A stretch of DNA of 64,000 bases, taken from positions 124,001 through 188,000 of the forward strand of contig CAKZPF010000003.1 of the NCBI GenBank assembly GCA_937138625.1. Direction: 5' to 3'. The DNA comes from an uncultured Caulobacteraceae bacterium. Its GTDB lineage: Bacteria > Pseudomonadota > Alphaproteobacteria > Caulobacterales > Caulobacteraceae. The notes under the pieces were generated by a model that made no database searches, had not been told where the DNA came from, and was given only the letters and a program-made list of their open reading frames with translations. The position numbers and the translations under genes are program-made. Position 1 is the stretch's first letter; every line of letters starts with the position of its first letter. Below, piece after piece: positions 39,082 to 48,458 of this stretch.

Positions 39082-39113
39082 GTATTAAATATATAATTCA
39101 TATTGTCAATATG
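39082..39113 (-). promoter_or_regulatory. Sigma-70-type promoter with a perfect 15-bp palindrome over the -35 box
   Basis: Minus strand: TTGACA (39104-39109), 16-nt spacer, TAATAC (39082-39087), for the gene starting at 39049. The -35 box lies inside the palindrome CATATTG-T-CAATATG (39099-39113), an arrangement expected for a repressor site. Confidence 0.55.
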
Positions 39114-39204
39114 TATCTTTGTTTTCTGCAGAACAGTTCAAAGTAGAAAAATACCAATCCACGGATCTCCAGAACTCAGGTGGAAATAAAGCGCACGCCA
39201 AAGA

Positions 39205-39234
39205 AAAAGGACCGGCAGGTTACCCTGCCGGTCC
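39205..39234 (-). terminator. Strong rho-independent terminator
   Basis: GGACCGGCAGG / CCTGCCGGTCC, 11 bp perfect stem with a 4-nt loop; the minus strand continues with TTTTTCTTT. No protein gene on the minus strand lies immediately upstream of it. Confidence 0.7.
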
Positions 39235-39405
39235 AGTTATGCGCAGAAAGACACGAACCCAGCGTCGAAAGGGGATAACGCCGCCTTGGTTCGCGACTAT
39301 AGTTAAACCCCAAAAAGCCTAATCAAGGGTGAAGACCATACGGCATAAGGCATTTTTTATCTTAATGCCCCTTAACCATTGCGATTTTTTTCTGATTTTC
39401 AGCAA
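39205..39405 (-). ncRNA. Candidate structured small RNA with rho-independent terminator
   Basis: This is most of the 490-bp gap between the gene ending its promoter at 39113 and glnA at 39540. On the minus strand the transcript would end in a perfect 11-bp hairpin (39209-39219 with 39224-39234, loop 4 nt) followed by TTTTTCTTT. Just before it lies a two-part stem: CGCGAACC pairs with GGTTCGTG-type bases, enclosing a GCGT/ACGC stem (about 39250-39296). A TATACT -10-like box lies at 39412-39417. glnA has its own terminator at 39491-39519, so this would be a separate unit. It matches no RNA family I can recognise; no convincing peptide is encoded. Confidence 0.38.
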
Positions 39406-39490
39406 CTTATAAGTATAAACGGCTTGTATGATTTCTTATAGCCCCCTAAAAAAAGACCGGGCGATATCAGGCAGTTGCACATAGCCGATA

Positions 39491-39519
39491 CAAAAAAGCC
39501 GGGCGCATGGCCCGGCTTT
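39491..39519 (-). terminator. glnA terminator
   Basis: AAAGCCGGGC (39495-39504) / GCCCGGCTTT (39510-39519), loop 5 nt, followed on the minus strand by TTTTTTG. Lies 21 bp after the glnA stop. Confidence 0.8.
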
Positions 39520-39539
39520 CTGTTCTGCTGAGGCGCTGA

Positions 39540-40943
39540 CTAGCACTTATAGTACATGTCAAACTCGACAGGGTGGGGATGAGTCTCAAAGCGTGTGACC
39601 TCTTCCATCTTCAGATTGATGTAGCCATCAATGAAGTCATCGCTGAAGACATGGCCTTTTTTCAAGAAGGCGCGGTCCCCATCCAAGTTCTCCAGGGCCT
39701 CTCGTAGGCTATGACAAACCGTTGGGATGTCCTTTAGCTCGGCAGGGGGCAGATCATAAAGATCTTTATCCATGGCATCACCCGGATGGATCCGGTTTTC
39801 AATGCCATCCAGACCAGCCATCAACAAGGCCGCCATGGTCAGATAGGGGTTGCCCATGGGATCAGGGAAGCGGGTTTCGATACGCTTGGCTTTGGGGCTG
39901 TTGACCCAGGGCACCCGAATGGAGGCCGAGCGGTTGCGCGCCGAATAGGCCAGCAGCACAGGCGCCTCGAAGCCCGGCACCAAACGCTTGTAGGAGTTGG
40001 TGGTCGAGTTGGTGAAGGCGTTGATGGCCTTGGCATGTTTGATGATTCCGCCAATATAGTGCAGGCAGGTCTCAGACAGGCCCGCATATTTATCACCGGC
40101 AAACAGCGGCTCGCCATCTTTCCAAATGGATTGGTGAACATGCATGCCTGTGCCGTTATCGGCAAACATGGGCTTGGCCATAAAGGTCGCGGTTTTGCCA
40201 TAGAGATGCGCCACATTGTGCACCACATACTTATAAAGCTGCATGCGGTCCGCCATGGTGATCATCGAGGCAAACTTCAGGCCCAACTCGTGCTGGGCCG
40301 GGGCCACCTCGTGGTGATGCTTTTCAGGCTCCAGGCCCATTTGGCCCATGACCTCCAACATTTCCGAGCGCATATCCTGCAGGCTATCCACAGGCGGCGT
40401 GGGGAAATAGCCGCCCTTCGGACCCGGGCGGTGGCCCATATTGCCGAATTCGTATTCTTTGTCCGTGTTGGCGGGCAGCTCGGTGCTGTCGAACTCATAA
40501 CCCGTCTTGTGAGGCTTGGTGCTCCAGCGCACATCATCAAAAACAAAGAACTCGGCTTCGGGCCCGAAAAAGGCCGTGTCGCCAATGCCTGTTGAATTCA
40601 GATACATCTCGGCGCGTTTGGCCACCCCACGGGGGTCACGTTCATAGGCCTCGCCAGTATCAGGCTCGAGGATATCACAGAACACCGACAAGGTGCTGTG
40701 CTGATAGAAGGGATCGATGATCGCCGTGCTGGTATCTGGCATCAACAGCATGTCGCTTTCGTTGATGGCTTTCCAGCCCGCGATTGACGAGCCATCAAAC
40801 ATCTGGCCCTCTTCGAAAAAGTCATCATCGATCATGTTGCGATCAAAAGTGACGTGTTGCATTTTCCCGCGCAGATCGGTGAAGCGCAAATCCACGAATT
40901 GGATGTCTTCATCCTTGATACGCTTCGCTAGATCATCAGTCAT
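39540..40943 (-). CDS. glnA: Glutamine synthetase, type I
   Basis: 467 aa from ATG 40943 (AAAGGAAAC upstream); the frame stays open to 41063 but that extension runs into the glnB gap. GS signatures: [14 protein letters not shown], the ATP/metal residues in [25 protein letters not shown] and [11 protein letters not shown]. The adenylylation tyrosine is in [10 protein letters not shown], so activity is probably switched by GlnE. It makes glutamine from glutamate, ammonia and ATP. Lies 37 bp after glnB, the usual glnBA operon. Confidence 0.97.
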   Translation of the reverse strand: MTDDLAKRIKDEDIQFVDLRFTDLRGKMQHVTFDRNMIDDDFFEEGQMFDGSSIAGWKAINESDMLLMPDTSTAIIDPFYQHSTLSVFCDILEPDTGEAYERDPRGVAKRAEMYLNSTGIGDTAFFGPEAEFFVFDDVRWSTKPHKTGYEFDSTELPANTDKEYEFGNMGHRPGPKGGYFPTPPVDSLQDMRSEMLEVMGQMGLEPEKHHHEVAPAQHELGLKFASMITMADRMQLYKYVVHNVAHLYGKTATFMAKPMFADNGTGMHVHQSIWKDGEPLFAGDKYAGLSETCLHYIGGIIKHAKAINAFTNSTTNSYKRLVPGFEAPVLLAYSARNRSASIRVPWVNSPKAKRIETRFPDPMGNPYLTMAALLMAGLDGIENRIHPGDAMDKDLYDLPPAELKDIPTVCHSLREALENLDGDRAFLKKGHVFSDDFIDGYINLKMEEVTRFETHPHPVEFDMYYKC

Positions 40944-40980
40944 TGGGTTTCCTTTTTCCTTTTTTGGGTTGATTACAGGT

Positions 40981-41436
<456 letters not shown>

Positions 41437-41475
41437 TTTTACTTATATGTTCATCTCACTACGGACTTTTAAAAA

Positions 41476-42828
41476 ATGAGCACGCCTCCCATTCAATCCA
41501 AAACTGAGCTGTCCTCAGCCCCTGCACAAGATCATCCAGACTTTGAGCAAAACATTGAAACGGAAAGCGGCCAGGCAAACGCCGTTGCCGCAACACCCGA
41601 AGAGACCGCCCCCGCATCAAATCCCAAGGTTTTGGTGATCAGCATTGGCACCATGGCTGATCTGCACATGAATGCACAATTTCAATACGGAGATGAAATT
41701 GGCGCACCGCGGCTGGAGATCCACCCCCCACACACTCAAAACCTAGGGCAAATCAACCAATTTATTGCTGAGTATATTGAAACACTTCGCACACCCGATC
41801 CTGAAACGGGCGAAGCCATCCTGGGCCCGAATGAACGCCTAGACAATATTATTGTTGAGATGCACGGAAGCCCATCTAATCTGCACATTGGCGGAATGGA
41901 CAACGAACAAGCACTGCACATCAGCAACTTTGCTTTTCTTTCGAAATACACGGAGCAGGTTGAGTTTACAGGATGCAACCTGGGCGCAGACATACCAGGA
42001 TATGATATATACTCTTCACTTCAAGAGATCCACACCAACATCGTGCCTTTCACGACACAGGGAACGGCGGTGCAGTTGAACTCAACATACAGCCTGTTCA
42101 GCTATGGTGACTTTAGGTCCTTTCATATTGATCCCTGCCTTTCAGATGAAGAGAACATTCAAACACTCATAGAACTTGGTGTGAAACCCGAAGTGGCTGA
42201 GGTCATGGTGAAAAACCAGGGCTTGGGCTCAGATGAAGCCGTCAAAGCCTTGGCTGGCCCTGGCGGGAAAGCGTATCGTTTTGCCCCAGACGACAAAAAT
42301 AAAGATGGCCTTTACGGATCTCTTGAGATCAAGGCGGAGAGGATTCACCAAAACGGCGATTTCGCCTCAGATATCGGAGGCACAGGCAATTTTTACAAAT
42401 ACTCGACTGAAGGCATTGAAGCTCTATACTCCCATTTTCAAGGCACCGAGATTGAAAACTTCATCTCTTTGGACGATGAACGCATATCCATCCCCGACTT
42501 TGCTGTACATGGTTTAAACGACGCAGAACGGGCCGAGTTTTTCGGCACACTTTTCTCGCATCGCTTCAATCAAGCCCTGGCCGAGGGATTATCGTATGAA
42601 CATCCCAAGGCACTGGATATGATGCTCAGCTTTGCCAAGCTCAAGCATAAGCAACCAGAGTCTTACCAGGCTTTCAAAGCCGCTTATGAGGCATCATCTG
42701 AGGATACACAGTATTTTCAGATGATCGAGGATCTTTATAACGAGATCTATGGCGATCCCTTGATGGCTGATATTCCCGCACATCATGGCACCATGCTGGA
42801 CAATCCCCAGGTGCCGGGTCAGTACTGA
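41476..42828 (+). CDS. Putative clan CD cysteine peptidase-like protein with an EF-hand loop
   Basis: 450 aa. The N-terminal about 50 residues are low-complexity and acidic. Residues 50-200 look like a caspase-type fold: a starting strand KVLVISIG, then NIIVEMHGSPSNLHIGG with His130-Gly131, and EQVEFTGCNLGAD with Gly166-Cys167. A hydrophobic strand ending in H-G and another ending in G-C about 37 residues later is the dyad pattern of clan CD; GCN resembles C80 toxin-processing domains (LLGCN) and DUF4347. Residues 273-284 (DKNKDGLYGSLE) fit an EF-hand loop at every key position. The C-terminal 150 residues are helical. No signal peptide. Peptidase activity is inferred, not established. Confidence 0.6.
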   Translation: MSTPPIQSKTELSSAPAQDHPDFEQNIETESGQANAVAATPEETAPASNPKVLVISIGTMADLHMNAQFQYGDEIGAPRLEIHPPHTQNLGQINQFIAEYIETLRTPDPETGEAILGPNERLDNIIVEMHGSPSNLHIGGMDNEQALHISNFAFLSKYTEQVEFTGCNLGADIPGYDIYSSLQEIHTNIVPFTTQGTAVQLNSTYSLFSYGDFRSFHIDPCLSDEENIQTLIELGVKPEVAEVMVKNQGLGSDEAVKALAGPGGKAYRFAPDDKNKDGLYGSLEIKAERIHQNGDFASDIGGTGNFYKYSTEGIEALYSHFQGTEIENFISLDDERISIPDFAVHGLNDAERAEFFGTLFSHRFNQALAEGLSYEHPKALDMMLSFAKLKHKQPESYQAFKAAYEASSEDTQYFQMIEDLYNEIYGDPLMADIPAHHGTMLDNPQVPGQY

Positions 42829-42917
42829 TTGGGCACCCTTCAAACGCGAAAAGGCTCGACCCACAAGCGAAAATCCATCATGAAGGGCACCAAAGACCCA
42901 ACCGGATGCGCTGACGT

Positions 42918-44387
42918 ATGAGCACAGAAATTCTCACCACCACGGAACACGCCCTGGCAGATGCCCAGGCGACAGCCGCCGGCGTCGAGATCGAACGCCT
43001 GATGGAGGCGGCCGGGCGGCTGGTGGCGGGCGCTGTGGTCTCGCGGTTCAAGCCCTGCAAAACCTTGGTGCTGTGTGGGCCGGGTAACAATGGTGGTGAT
43101 GGATATGTATGCGCGCGGCACCTGAAGGCCTCGGGCTGGCCTGTGCGGGTGGCGCAATTGGGTGGCCGTGACAAGGTGAGCGGTGGCGCGCCCGAGGCCA
43201 TGGCGGCCTATTGGCGCGGACCCATCGAGACCTTGACGCCGCTGGTGCTGGATGACGTCGAGTTGGTGATCGATGCCCTGTTCGGTGCCGGGCTGAAACG
43301 TCCGCTTGAGGGCTATGCCAAGAGCACACTTGAGGAGGTGCAAAAGCGCAAAATTCCTCTGGTGGCCGTGGATGTGCCCTCCGGCGTGCACGGGGATTTG
43401 GCGCGCCCGTTGGACTTTGCGCCCACGGCCCAGCTGACCGTGACCTTTTTCCGCAAAAAGCCCGCCCATGTCCTCGAGCCCGCTCGGCGCTATTGCGGAG
43501 AGATCATATGCTCGGACATTGGCTTGCCGGCCTCTTTGCTGCCGAAAATTGGCTCGAGCCTGTTCGAGAACGACACCGCCTTGTGGAAAGCCCATATGCC
43601 CCGCCTGCGGCCAGACGCGCACAAGCACAGTCGTGGGAAGCTGGGTGTTCTGAGTGGTGGCGCCACCAGCACAGGCGCAGCCCGTTTGGCGGCGCGCGCC
43701 GGGCTTCGCACTGGGGCCGGATGGGTCAGCGTGTTCACGCCGCCGGCGAGCTTGGCCATTCAGGCCATTGCCCTCGAAGCCCCCGTGATTGTGCCCATCG
43801 ACAGCGCGGAAACCCTGGCCATGGCCGCCAAAGATCATGATGCAGTGGTTGCGGGTCCGGGTGCCGGCGTGGGGGCAGACACACGCCGTTTGATCGCAGG
43901 CCTCGCGGCCATTCCCGCCAAACTGGTGTTGGATGCTGATGCCCTGACCAGTTTCGAAGCCGCCCCTGACGCCCTCTTTCCCCTGCTGGATGATCATGAT
44001 GTCATCACGCCGCACACAGGCGAATTTGCCCGCCTGTTTCCGGATCTGGCGAAACGCGACGACCTGAACAAAGCCGATAAAGCCCGCAAGGCCGCCCATC
44101 GCGCAGGATGTGTGGTGGTGCTGAAGGGCGCGGACACCGTGATTGCGGCCCCCAATGCGCGGGCGGTGATCAACACTTCGGCCCCCGCAACACTTGCGAC
44201 CGCTGGCACGGGGGATGTGCTGGCCGGTATGATCGGCGCGCTGCTGGCCCAGGGCATGCCCGCCTTTGAGGCGGCCGCCGCCGCCGTTTGGCTGCACGGG
44301 CGGGCCGCGCAAAAATTTGGGCCCGGCCTGATATCTGAAGACCTGCCGGATTTGATCCCCGAGGCCTTGCGCGCCCTGAACCTATAG
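42918..44387 (+). CDS. nnr: Bifunctional NAD(P)H-hydrate epimerase / ADP-dependent dehydratase
   Basis: 489 aa. N-terminal YjeF epimerase domain (LVLCGPGNNGGDGYVCARHL, VIDALFGAGLKRPL, VAVDVPSGVHGD) joined to a C-terminal YjeF/CarK dehydratase domain (HSRGKLGVLSGG, VVAGPGAGVGAD, ITPHTGEFARLF, GTGDVLAGMIGALLAQG). It repairs the hydrated forms of NADH and NADPH. It follows the orphan gene by 89 bp on the same strand and precedes tRNA-Leu. Confidence 0.95.
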   Translation: MSTEILTTTEHALADAQATAAGVEIERLMEAAGRLVAGAVVSRFKPCKTLVLCGPGNNGGDGYVCARHLKASGWPVRVAQLGGRDKVSGGAPEAMAAYWRGPIETLTPLVLDDVELVIDALFGAGLKRPLEGYAKSTLEEVQKRKIPLVAVDVPSGVHGDLARPLDFAPTAQLTVTFFRKKPAHVLEPARRYCGEIICSDIGLPASLLPKIGSSLFENDTALWKAHMPRLRPDAHKHSRGKLGVLSGGATSTGAARLAARAGLRTGAGWVSVFTPPASLAIQAIALEAPVIVPIDSAETLAMAAKDHDAVVAGPGAGVGADTRRLIAGLAAIPAKLVLDADALTSFEAAPDALFPLLDDHDVITPHTGEFARLFPDLAKRDDLNKADKARKAAHRAGCVVVLKGADTVIAAPNARAVINTSAPATLATAGTGDVLAGMIGALLAQGMPAFEAAAAAVWLHGRAAQKFGPGLISEDLPDLIPEALRALNL

Positions 44388-44437
44388 CACTTTGCCCTTG
44401 ACCTTTGCGCCTGTTGACGCCATGCATCTGGGTGTGT

Positions 44438-44522
44438 GCGGATGTGGCGGAACTGGTAGACGCACTGGATTTAGGTTCCAGCGCCGCAAGGCGTGGAGGT
44501 TCGACTCCTCTCATCCGCACCA
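44438..44522 (+). tRNA. tRNA-Leu (anticodon UAG)
   Basis: Class II tRNA of 85 nt with encoded CCA. The acceptor stem GCGGATG pairs with CATCCGC (44512-44518); the D arm is GGCGGAACTGGTAGACGC; the anticodon stem CTGGA/TCCAG encloses the loop TTTAGGT, giving anticodon TAG; a long variable arm (CGCCGCAAGGCG) and the T loop GGTTCGACTCC follow. Confidence 0.96.
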
Positions 44523-44569
44523 GTTTTCGACAATGTCAGGGCCGATCCGATCCGCCCAGGGCTTCACCC

Positions 44570-44923
44570 CTACATCTGGTTGATCATTTCAAAACCACCA
44601 TAAATCAGACGCTTTCCGTCAAAAGGCATGGGGTTGTTATCCGGGCTCATTCTAGGATCATCCATCATTCGGCCCATGCCCTCCTGACAGACGTCTTTTG
44701 ATGGCCAAGTGATCCAAGAGAAGACAATCTTTTCATTGTTTTGTCGTTTGACGGCCATGGCAAAAGAGGTCACTTCGCCATCCGGCACGTCATCCTCCCA
44801 GCAATCCACAACCTGCAGGGCACCGTGTTCTTTGAAAATTTCGGCACACATCCGGGAATGCCGAAGAAAATCATCTTTCTTGTCTGCGGGCACGGCGGCC
44901 ACGAAACCATTGACATAGGTCAT
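44570..44923 (-). CDS. DUF1428 family protein
   Basis: 117 aa from ATG 44923 (CGGAGAGA upstream; nine further upstream codons are open). The sequence MTYVNGFVAAVPADKKDDFL, EHGALQVVDCWEDDVPDG, KIVFSWITWPSK, DDPRMSPDNNPMPFDGKRLI and GGFE is characteristic of DUF1428 (YbaA-like), a ferredoxin-fold dimeric alpha-beta barrel family. Function unknown. Confidence 0.9.
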   Translation of the reverse strand: MTYVNGFVAAVPADKKDDFLRHSRMCAEIFKEHGALQVVDCWEDDVPDGEVTSFAMAVKRQNNEKIVFSWITWPSKDVCQEGMGRMMDDPRMSPDNNPMPFDGKRLIYGGFEMINQM

Positions 44924-44980
44924 ACTGTCTCTCCGTAAAGTTGACGGCATCCTATCCGAGGCTGATCAAACTGACCAGGC

Positions 44981-45009
44981 TTGACAGATGTCACGCCAAA
45001 TGCGATTTA
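44981..45009 (+). promoter_or_regulatory. Possible promoter with an inverted repeat at the -35 box
   Basis: TTGACA (44981-44986) with a weak -10-like GATTTA 17 nt downstream, upstream of the gene at 45029. TGACA-GA-TGTCA (44982-44993) is an inverted repeat over the -35 box. Confidence 0.3.
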
Positions 45010-45028
45010 AGTTTCACAAATTATACAA

Positions 45029-45409
45029 ATGAAAAGTGAATTCATGATGTCTGTAGCTCTCCGCCAAGCCACAAAAATCATTCAAGACCTGGCCGATCTG
45101 AAAGATGGCAAAGCCAATGGTCAGTACGGCGAGTTTCATTTTGCGCAAGTCATCAAAGAAATTGACGAAATGGATGGCGCGGGCGACGGCGTTCTTCTGG
45201 CAGACAATATCTATAAGTATGCGGAACAAGAAATGGATAACCACTCCAATCCCATGATGTGGTCAGACATGACACGCCCGTGGGCGAACCAAAGCGCATA
45301 CCTTGAAGGGGCCTATATGGGTGTTGCCCTGGATGCGGTTGATTTTGTCAAAACACACGCCGGCCAGACCTTTTTGACCACTGACATCAAAACGCCTCAG
45401 CATCACTAA
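45029..45409 (+). CDS. Small protein with degenerate EF-hand-like loops (tandem paralog 1)
   Basis: 126 aa, or 121/120 aa from the ATGs at 45044/45047. Two Asp/Gly-rich loops separated by a helix: DGKANGQYGEFHF (residues 26-38) and DGAGDGVLLADN (49-60), the spacing of an EF-hand pair although neither loop is canonical. It shares this layout with the next gene: D-G-[KR]-x-[ND]-G-Q-Y, then a helix, then G-D-G-V-L. No signal peptide. Function unknown. Confidence 0.65.
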   Translation: MKSEFMMSVALRQATKIIQDLADLKDGKANGQYGEFHFAQVIKEIDEMDGAGDGVLLADNIYKYAEQEMDNHSNPMMWSDMTRPWANQSAYLEGAYMGVALDAVDFVKTHAGQTFLTTDIKTPQHH

Positions 45410-45437
45410 GTCTTCAATAGCCAACCTGAAAGCCAAT

Positions 45438-45833
45438 ATGTCCAATCCCATTCTTACAGATATGACCAGCGTCATCGAAAAAACAGCCGACATCATGGAT
45501 GGCCGTAAGGACGGCCAATATACCCAGGAAAACTTCACTCGTCTGATCAATGATATTGATCGCTATGATGGCGTGAATGACCAGGGCAAGGGTGATGGTG
45601 TGCTGACCACCGAAGGGTTGTTTGTCACCCTGGACACCATGACAAGCTATATTCACGAGAGTAACGACCTGATGATCCGGGCCGCCGATCTGGCTTATGT
45701 GAAGCCTGCCTTCAAACATTACATGGACATGCGGTATTTCGCGCCGGCGCTGGATGCCGCAAACGTTTACCGCACCGAGCCCTTTGCCTCTGTGACCGAA
45801 GCGGATGTGCGCGCCCACGCCCTTCAGAATTAG
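45438..45833 (+). CDS. Small protein with degenerate EF-hand-like loops (tandem paralog 2)
   Basis: 131 aa. It begins MSNPILTDMTSVIEK and carries DGRKDGQYTQENF (residues 21-33) and, after a helix, KGDGVLTTEG (51-60) in the same order and spacing as the preceding gene, which lies 28 bp upstream on the same strand. The pair is probably an old tandem duplication. The C-terminal half is helical and unlike known families. A rho-independent terminator follows at 45886. Confidence 0.65.
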   Translation: MSNPILTDMTSVIEKTADIMDGRKDGQYTQENFTRLINDIDRYDGVNDQGKGDGVLTTEGLFVTLDTMTSYIHESNDLMIRAADLAYVKPAFKHYMDMRYFAPALDAANVYRTEPFASVTEADVRAHALQN

Positions 45834-45885
45834 GCCTTCAGAATTAAGCCCACCACAACCAAGCCCGCGCATCACAATCTCTAGG

Positions 45886-45905
45886 AAGCCCCCACGGGGG
45901 CTTTT
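45886..45905 (+). terminator. Terminator after the EF-hand-like gene pair
   Basis: AAGCCCCC / GGGGGCTT stem (45886-45903) with a tight loop, followed by TTTT. Just upstream, CTTCAGAATTA occurs twice in tandem (about 45823-45847), overlapping the end of the paralog 2 gene. Confidence 0.65.
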
Positions 45906-46018
45906 GGCTATCCTAGCAGACGAGGATCAGTCGCGAAGCCTTTGCCCCCTTGGCCTAGAGAAACAGATGTGCCATAAGGCCCGCTGGTCTAGATCAAAGA
46001 ACGCATAAAGGCAGTCTC

Positions 46019-47518
46019 ATGCAGCTGAAAGAAAAAACCAAAGACGGGCTTCACCGTGTGTATGACATCAAAGTCGCCGCCAAAGACCTTCAGGGTCAAT
46101 TGGATACGCGCGTAGAAAGCCTGCGCCCCCAAATGCGCCTGAAGGGCTTCCGCCCAGGCAAGGCCCCCGTCAGCCATATCCGCAAGCTGTATGGTCGCGC
46201 CATCATGGGCGAAATTGTCGAAAACATCCTGAAAGAAGCCCAGACGGACACGTTAGAGAAAAACAACATCCGTGCCGCCACCCAGCCCAAGCTGGAGCTG
46301 ACATCGGATGTGGAAAAAGTGCTGCAGGGCGAAGAGGATCTGAAGTTCGAACTGGCTCTTGAGGTCATGCCTGAATTCGAAGTCGGCGACCTGAGCGACA
46401 TTGAGCTGACCCGCCCCACAGCCGACGTCAGCGACGAAGACATTGAAAAAGAAATGGAAGGCCTGGCCGAGACCGCCACCTCTTATGCCGAGAAAAAAGG
46501 CGCCGCCAAAGCGGGCGACCAAGTCATCATTGATTTTGTTGGCAAGATTGATGGCGAAGAATTCAGCGGCGGCAAGGCCGAAGATGCCGAAGTGGTCATC
46601 GGGGCCGGGCGCTTTATTCCCGGTTTTGAAGAAGGCCTGACCGGTGCCAAGGCTGGCGATACACCCACCCTGAAAGTGACCTTCCCTGAGGATTACCCCG
46701 CCGAGCACCTGCGTGGCAAAGACGCTGAGTTCGACACCACCGTCAAAGCTGTGAAGGCGCCTGAAAAAGCCAAGATTGATGATGAGCTCGCCAAGCGCTT
46801 TGGCCTCAGTTCACTTGACGCTTTAAAAGAAGCCATTAAGGGCAAGATTGAAAACGAATATGGCGAAGCCACCCGTCAGAAAATGAAGCGCCAATTGTTG
46901 GATGCTATGGACGAGCGCTTTGACTTTGATTTGCCACCCAGCATGCTCGAGGACGAGTTCAACAGCGTTTGGGGTCAGGTCAAGCATGAGATGGAGCAAG
47001 GCCAGCTGAACGACGAGGACAAAGACAAGTCCGAAGACGAGCTGAAAGAAGAATACAAAGCCATCGCCGAGCGCCGCGTGCGTTTGGGTTTGGTGCTGGC
47101 GGAAATTGGCCGTGACGCCAAAATCCAAGTTGGCCAAAGCGAAATGGCCCGCGCCATCAACGCCCAGGCGGCTCAGTTCCCAGGCCAGGAAAAAGAAGTG
47201 GCCCAGTATTTTGCCAAGAACCCCGAGGCCATGGCCCGCCTACGCGCGCCAATTTTTGAAGAAAAGGTCATGGACCACATCTTCTCGTTGGCCAAAGTCA
47301 AGGACGTGACCGTCAGCAAGGACGAACTGTTCAAGGAAGACGAAGCGCCCGCACCGAAAAAGAAAAAGCCCGCAAAAAAAGCCAACACCAGCAAAGCCAA
47401 AACGACGGCGAAAAAGGATAGCGGCACCGAGACCAAGAAAGACACGGATACCCAGGACAAGGCGGAAGCCAAAAAACCTGCGGCTAAGAAAACGACCGCA
47501 AAAGCCAAATCTGAATAA
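46019..47518 (+). CDS. tig: Trigger factor (ribosome-associated chaperone and prolyl isomerase)
   Basis: 499 aa. The ribosome-binding domain has the signature GFRPGKAPVSHIRKLYG; a PPIase FKBP-type domain (about 160-250: KAGDQVIIDFVGKIDGEEF) and the C-terminal chaperone helices follow. The last about 60 residues are a Lys/Ala/Thr-rich tail (PKKKKPAKKANTSKAK and similar), longer than in E. coli (432 aa) and probably disordered and nucleic-acid- or ribosome-contacting. First gene of the tig-clpP-clpX-lon series. Confidence 0.95.
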   Translation: MQLKEKTKDGLHRVYDIKVAAKDLQGQLDTRVESLRPQMRLKGFRPGKAPVSHIRKLYGRAIMGEIVENILKEAQTDTLEKNNIRAATQPKLELTSDVEKVLQGEEDLKFELALEVMPEFEVGDLSDIELTRPTADVSDEDIEKEMEGLAETATSYAEKKGAAKAGDQVIIDFVGKIDGEEFSGGKAEDAEVVIGAGRFIPGFEEGLTGAKAGDTPTLKVTFPEDYPAEHLRGKDAEFDTTVKAVKAPEKAKIDDELAKRFGLSSLDALKEAIKGKIENEYGEATRQKMKRQLLDAMDERFDFDLPPSMLEDEFNSVWGQVKHEMEQGQLNDEDKDKSEDELKEEYKAIAERRVRLGLVLAEIGRDAKIQVGQSEMARAINAQAAQFPGQEKEVAQYFAKNPEAMARLRAPIFEEKVMDHIFSLAKVKDVTVSKDELFKEDEAPAPKKKKPAKKANTSKAKTTAKKDSGTETKKDTDTQDKAEAKKPAAKKTTAKAKSE

Positions 47519-47581
47519 AAGACTCGTCTGAATAGCTGAATTCAGATCGAGGCCAGGTTTTGGCAGGCCTTGAAAACGACA

Positions 47582-47613
47582 AAAACGCCCCGCAAAGTCC
47601 GGGGCGTTTTTTT
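47582..47613 (+). terminator. tig terminator
   Basis: AAAACGCCCCG / CGGGGCGTTTT stem followed by TTT, 60 bp after the tig stop. Confidence 0.85.
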
Positions 47614-47784
47614 GCATGCGGTTGCGGTGGCCCCGCATACACCCGATCCCCCATCGGCAGCGGCCATTGCCAATCTTTTCATTACTCCTTAAGCCTTATG
47701 GGTGTTTATATCCAGGAGCACGATTCCCATCTGATGGGGGTCCCGTCTAGCAATCAACACGTTTAACAGTGAATATGGTGAAAC

Positions 47785-48438
47785 ATGCGCGATCCAGATA
47801 CCCTTTATAATCTTGTCCCGATGGTTGTGGAGCAATCCAGCCGTGGCGAGCGGTCATTTGACATTTTCTCGCGGTTGCTGCGGGAACGAATCATTTTCGT
47901 CTCGGGCCAGGTCGAGGACAATATGGCCGCGCTGGTTTCGGCGCAGCTGTTGTTCCTGGAATCGGAAAACCCGAAAAAAGAAATCTATATGTACATCAAC
48001 AGCCCCGGCGGCATGGTGACCGCAGGCATGGGCATGTACGACACCATGCAATACATCCGCTGCCCCATCGCCACTGTGTGCATGGGTCTGGCGGCGTCGA
48101 TGGGCTCACTGCTGCTGACCGCTGGTGACAAGGATATGCGTGTGGCTCTGCCCAACAGCCGCATCATGGTGCACCAACCTTCAGGTGGCTTCCGTGGTCA
48201 GGCCTCTGACATCGAGCGCCACGCCGAAGACATCATCAAAACCAAGCGCCGCTTGAACGAGATTTATGTCAAACATACCGGCCAGCCCTATGAAACGATC
48301 GAGAAAACCCTGGATCGTGACCACTTCATGAGCGCCGAGGAGGCCAAGGAATTTGGCCTTGTGGATCATGTGTGGGCCAGCCGTGAGGAAGCCGCCAAGG
48401 CCAGCGAAGACAAGGACAAAAAAGACGACAAAAAATAA
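47785..48438 (+). CDS. clpP: ATP-dependent Clp protease proteolytic subunit
   Basis: 217 aa. Catalytic triad Ser105 ([12 protein letters not shown]), His130 ([10 protein letters not shown]) and Asp179 (LDRDHFMSA). It forms the tetradecameric peptidase chamber used by ClpX. The short C-terminal tail is Lys/Asp-rich. It has its own terminator, so clpX is transcribed separately here. Confidence 0.97.
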   Translation: MRDPDTLYNLVPMVVEQSSRGERSFDIFSRLLRERIIFVSGQVEDNMAALVSAQLLFLESENPKKEIYMYINSPGGMVTAGMGMYDTMQYIRCPIATVCMGLAASMGSLLLTAGDKDMRVALPNSRIMVHQPSGGFRGQASDIERHAEDIIKTKRRLNEIYVKHTGQPYETIEKTLDRDHFMSAEEAKEFGLVDHVWASREEAAKASEDKDKKDDKK

Positions 48439-48458
48439 ACCGTCTTGATTAGAAAATG

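Noticed and set aside
39119-39322. Plus-strand frame of 67 codons over the strong terminator region
   Set aside because: It runs through the perfect hairpin and has no ribosome site; a non-coding reading of the region fits better.
42840-44312. Long minus-strand open frame opposite nnr (490 codons)
   Set aside because: It is the antisense shadow of a well-supported NAD(P)H-hydrate repair gene; the protein is Gly/His/Arg-rich low-complexity sequence without family motifs.
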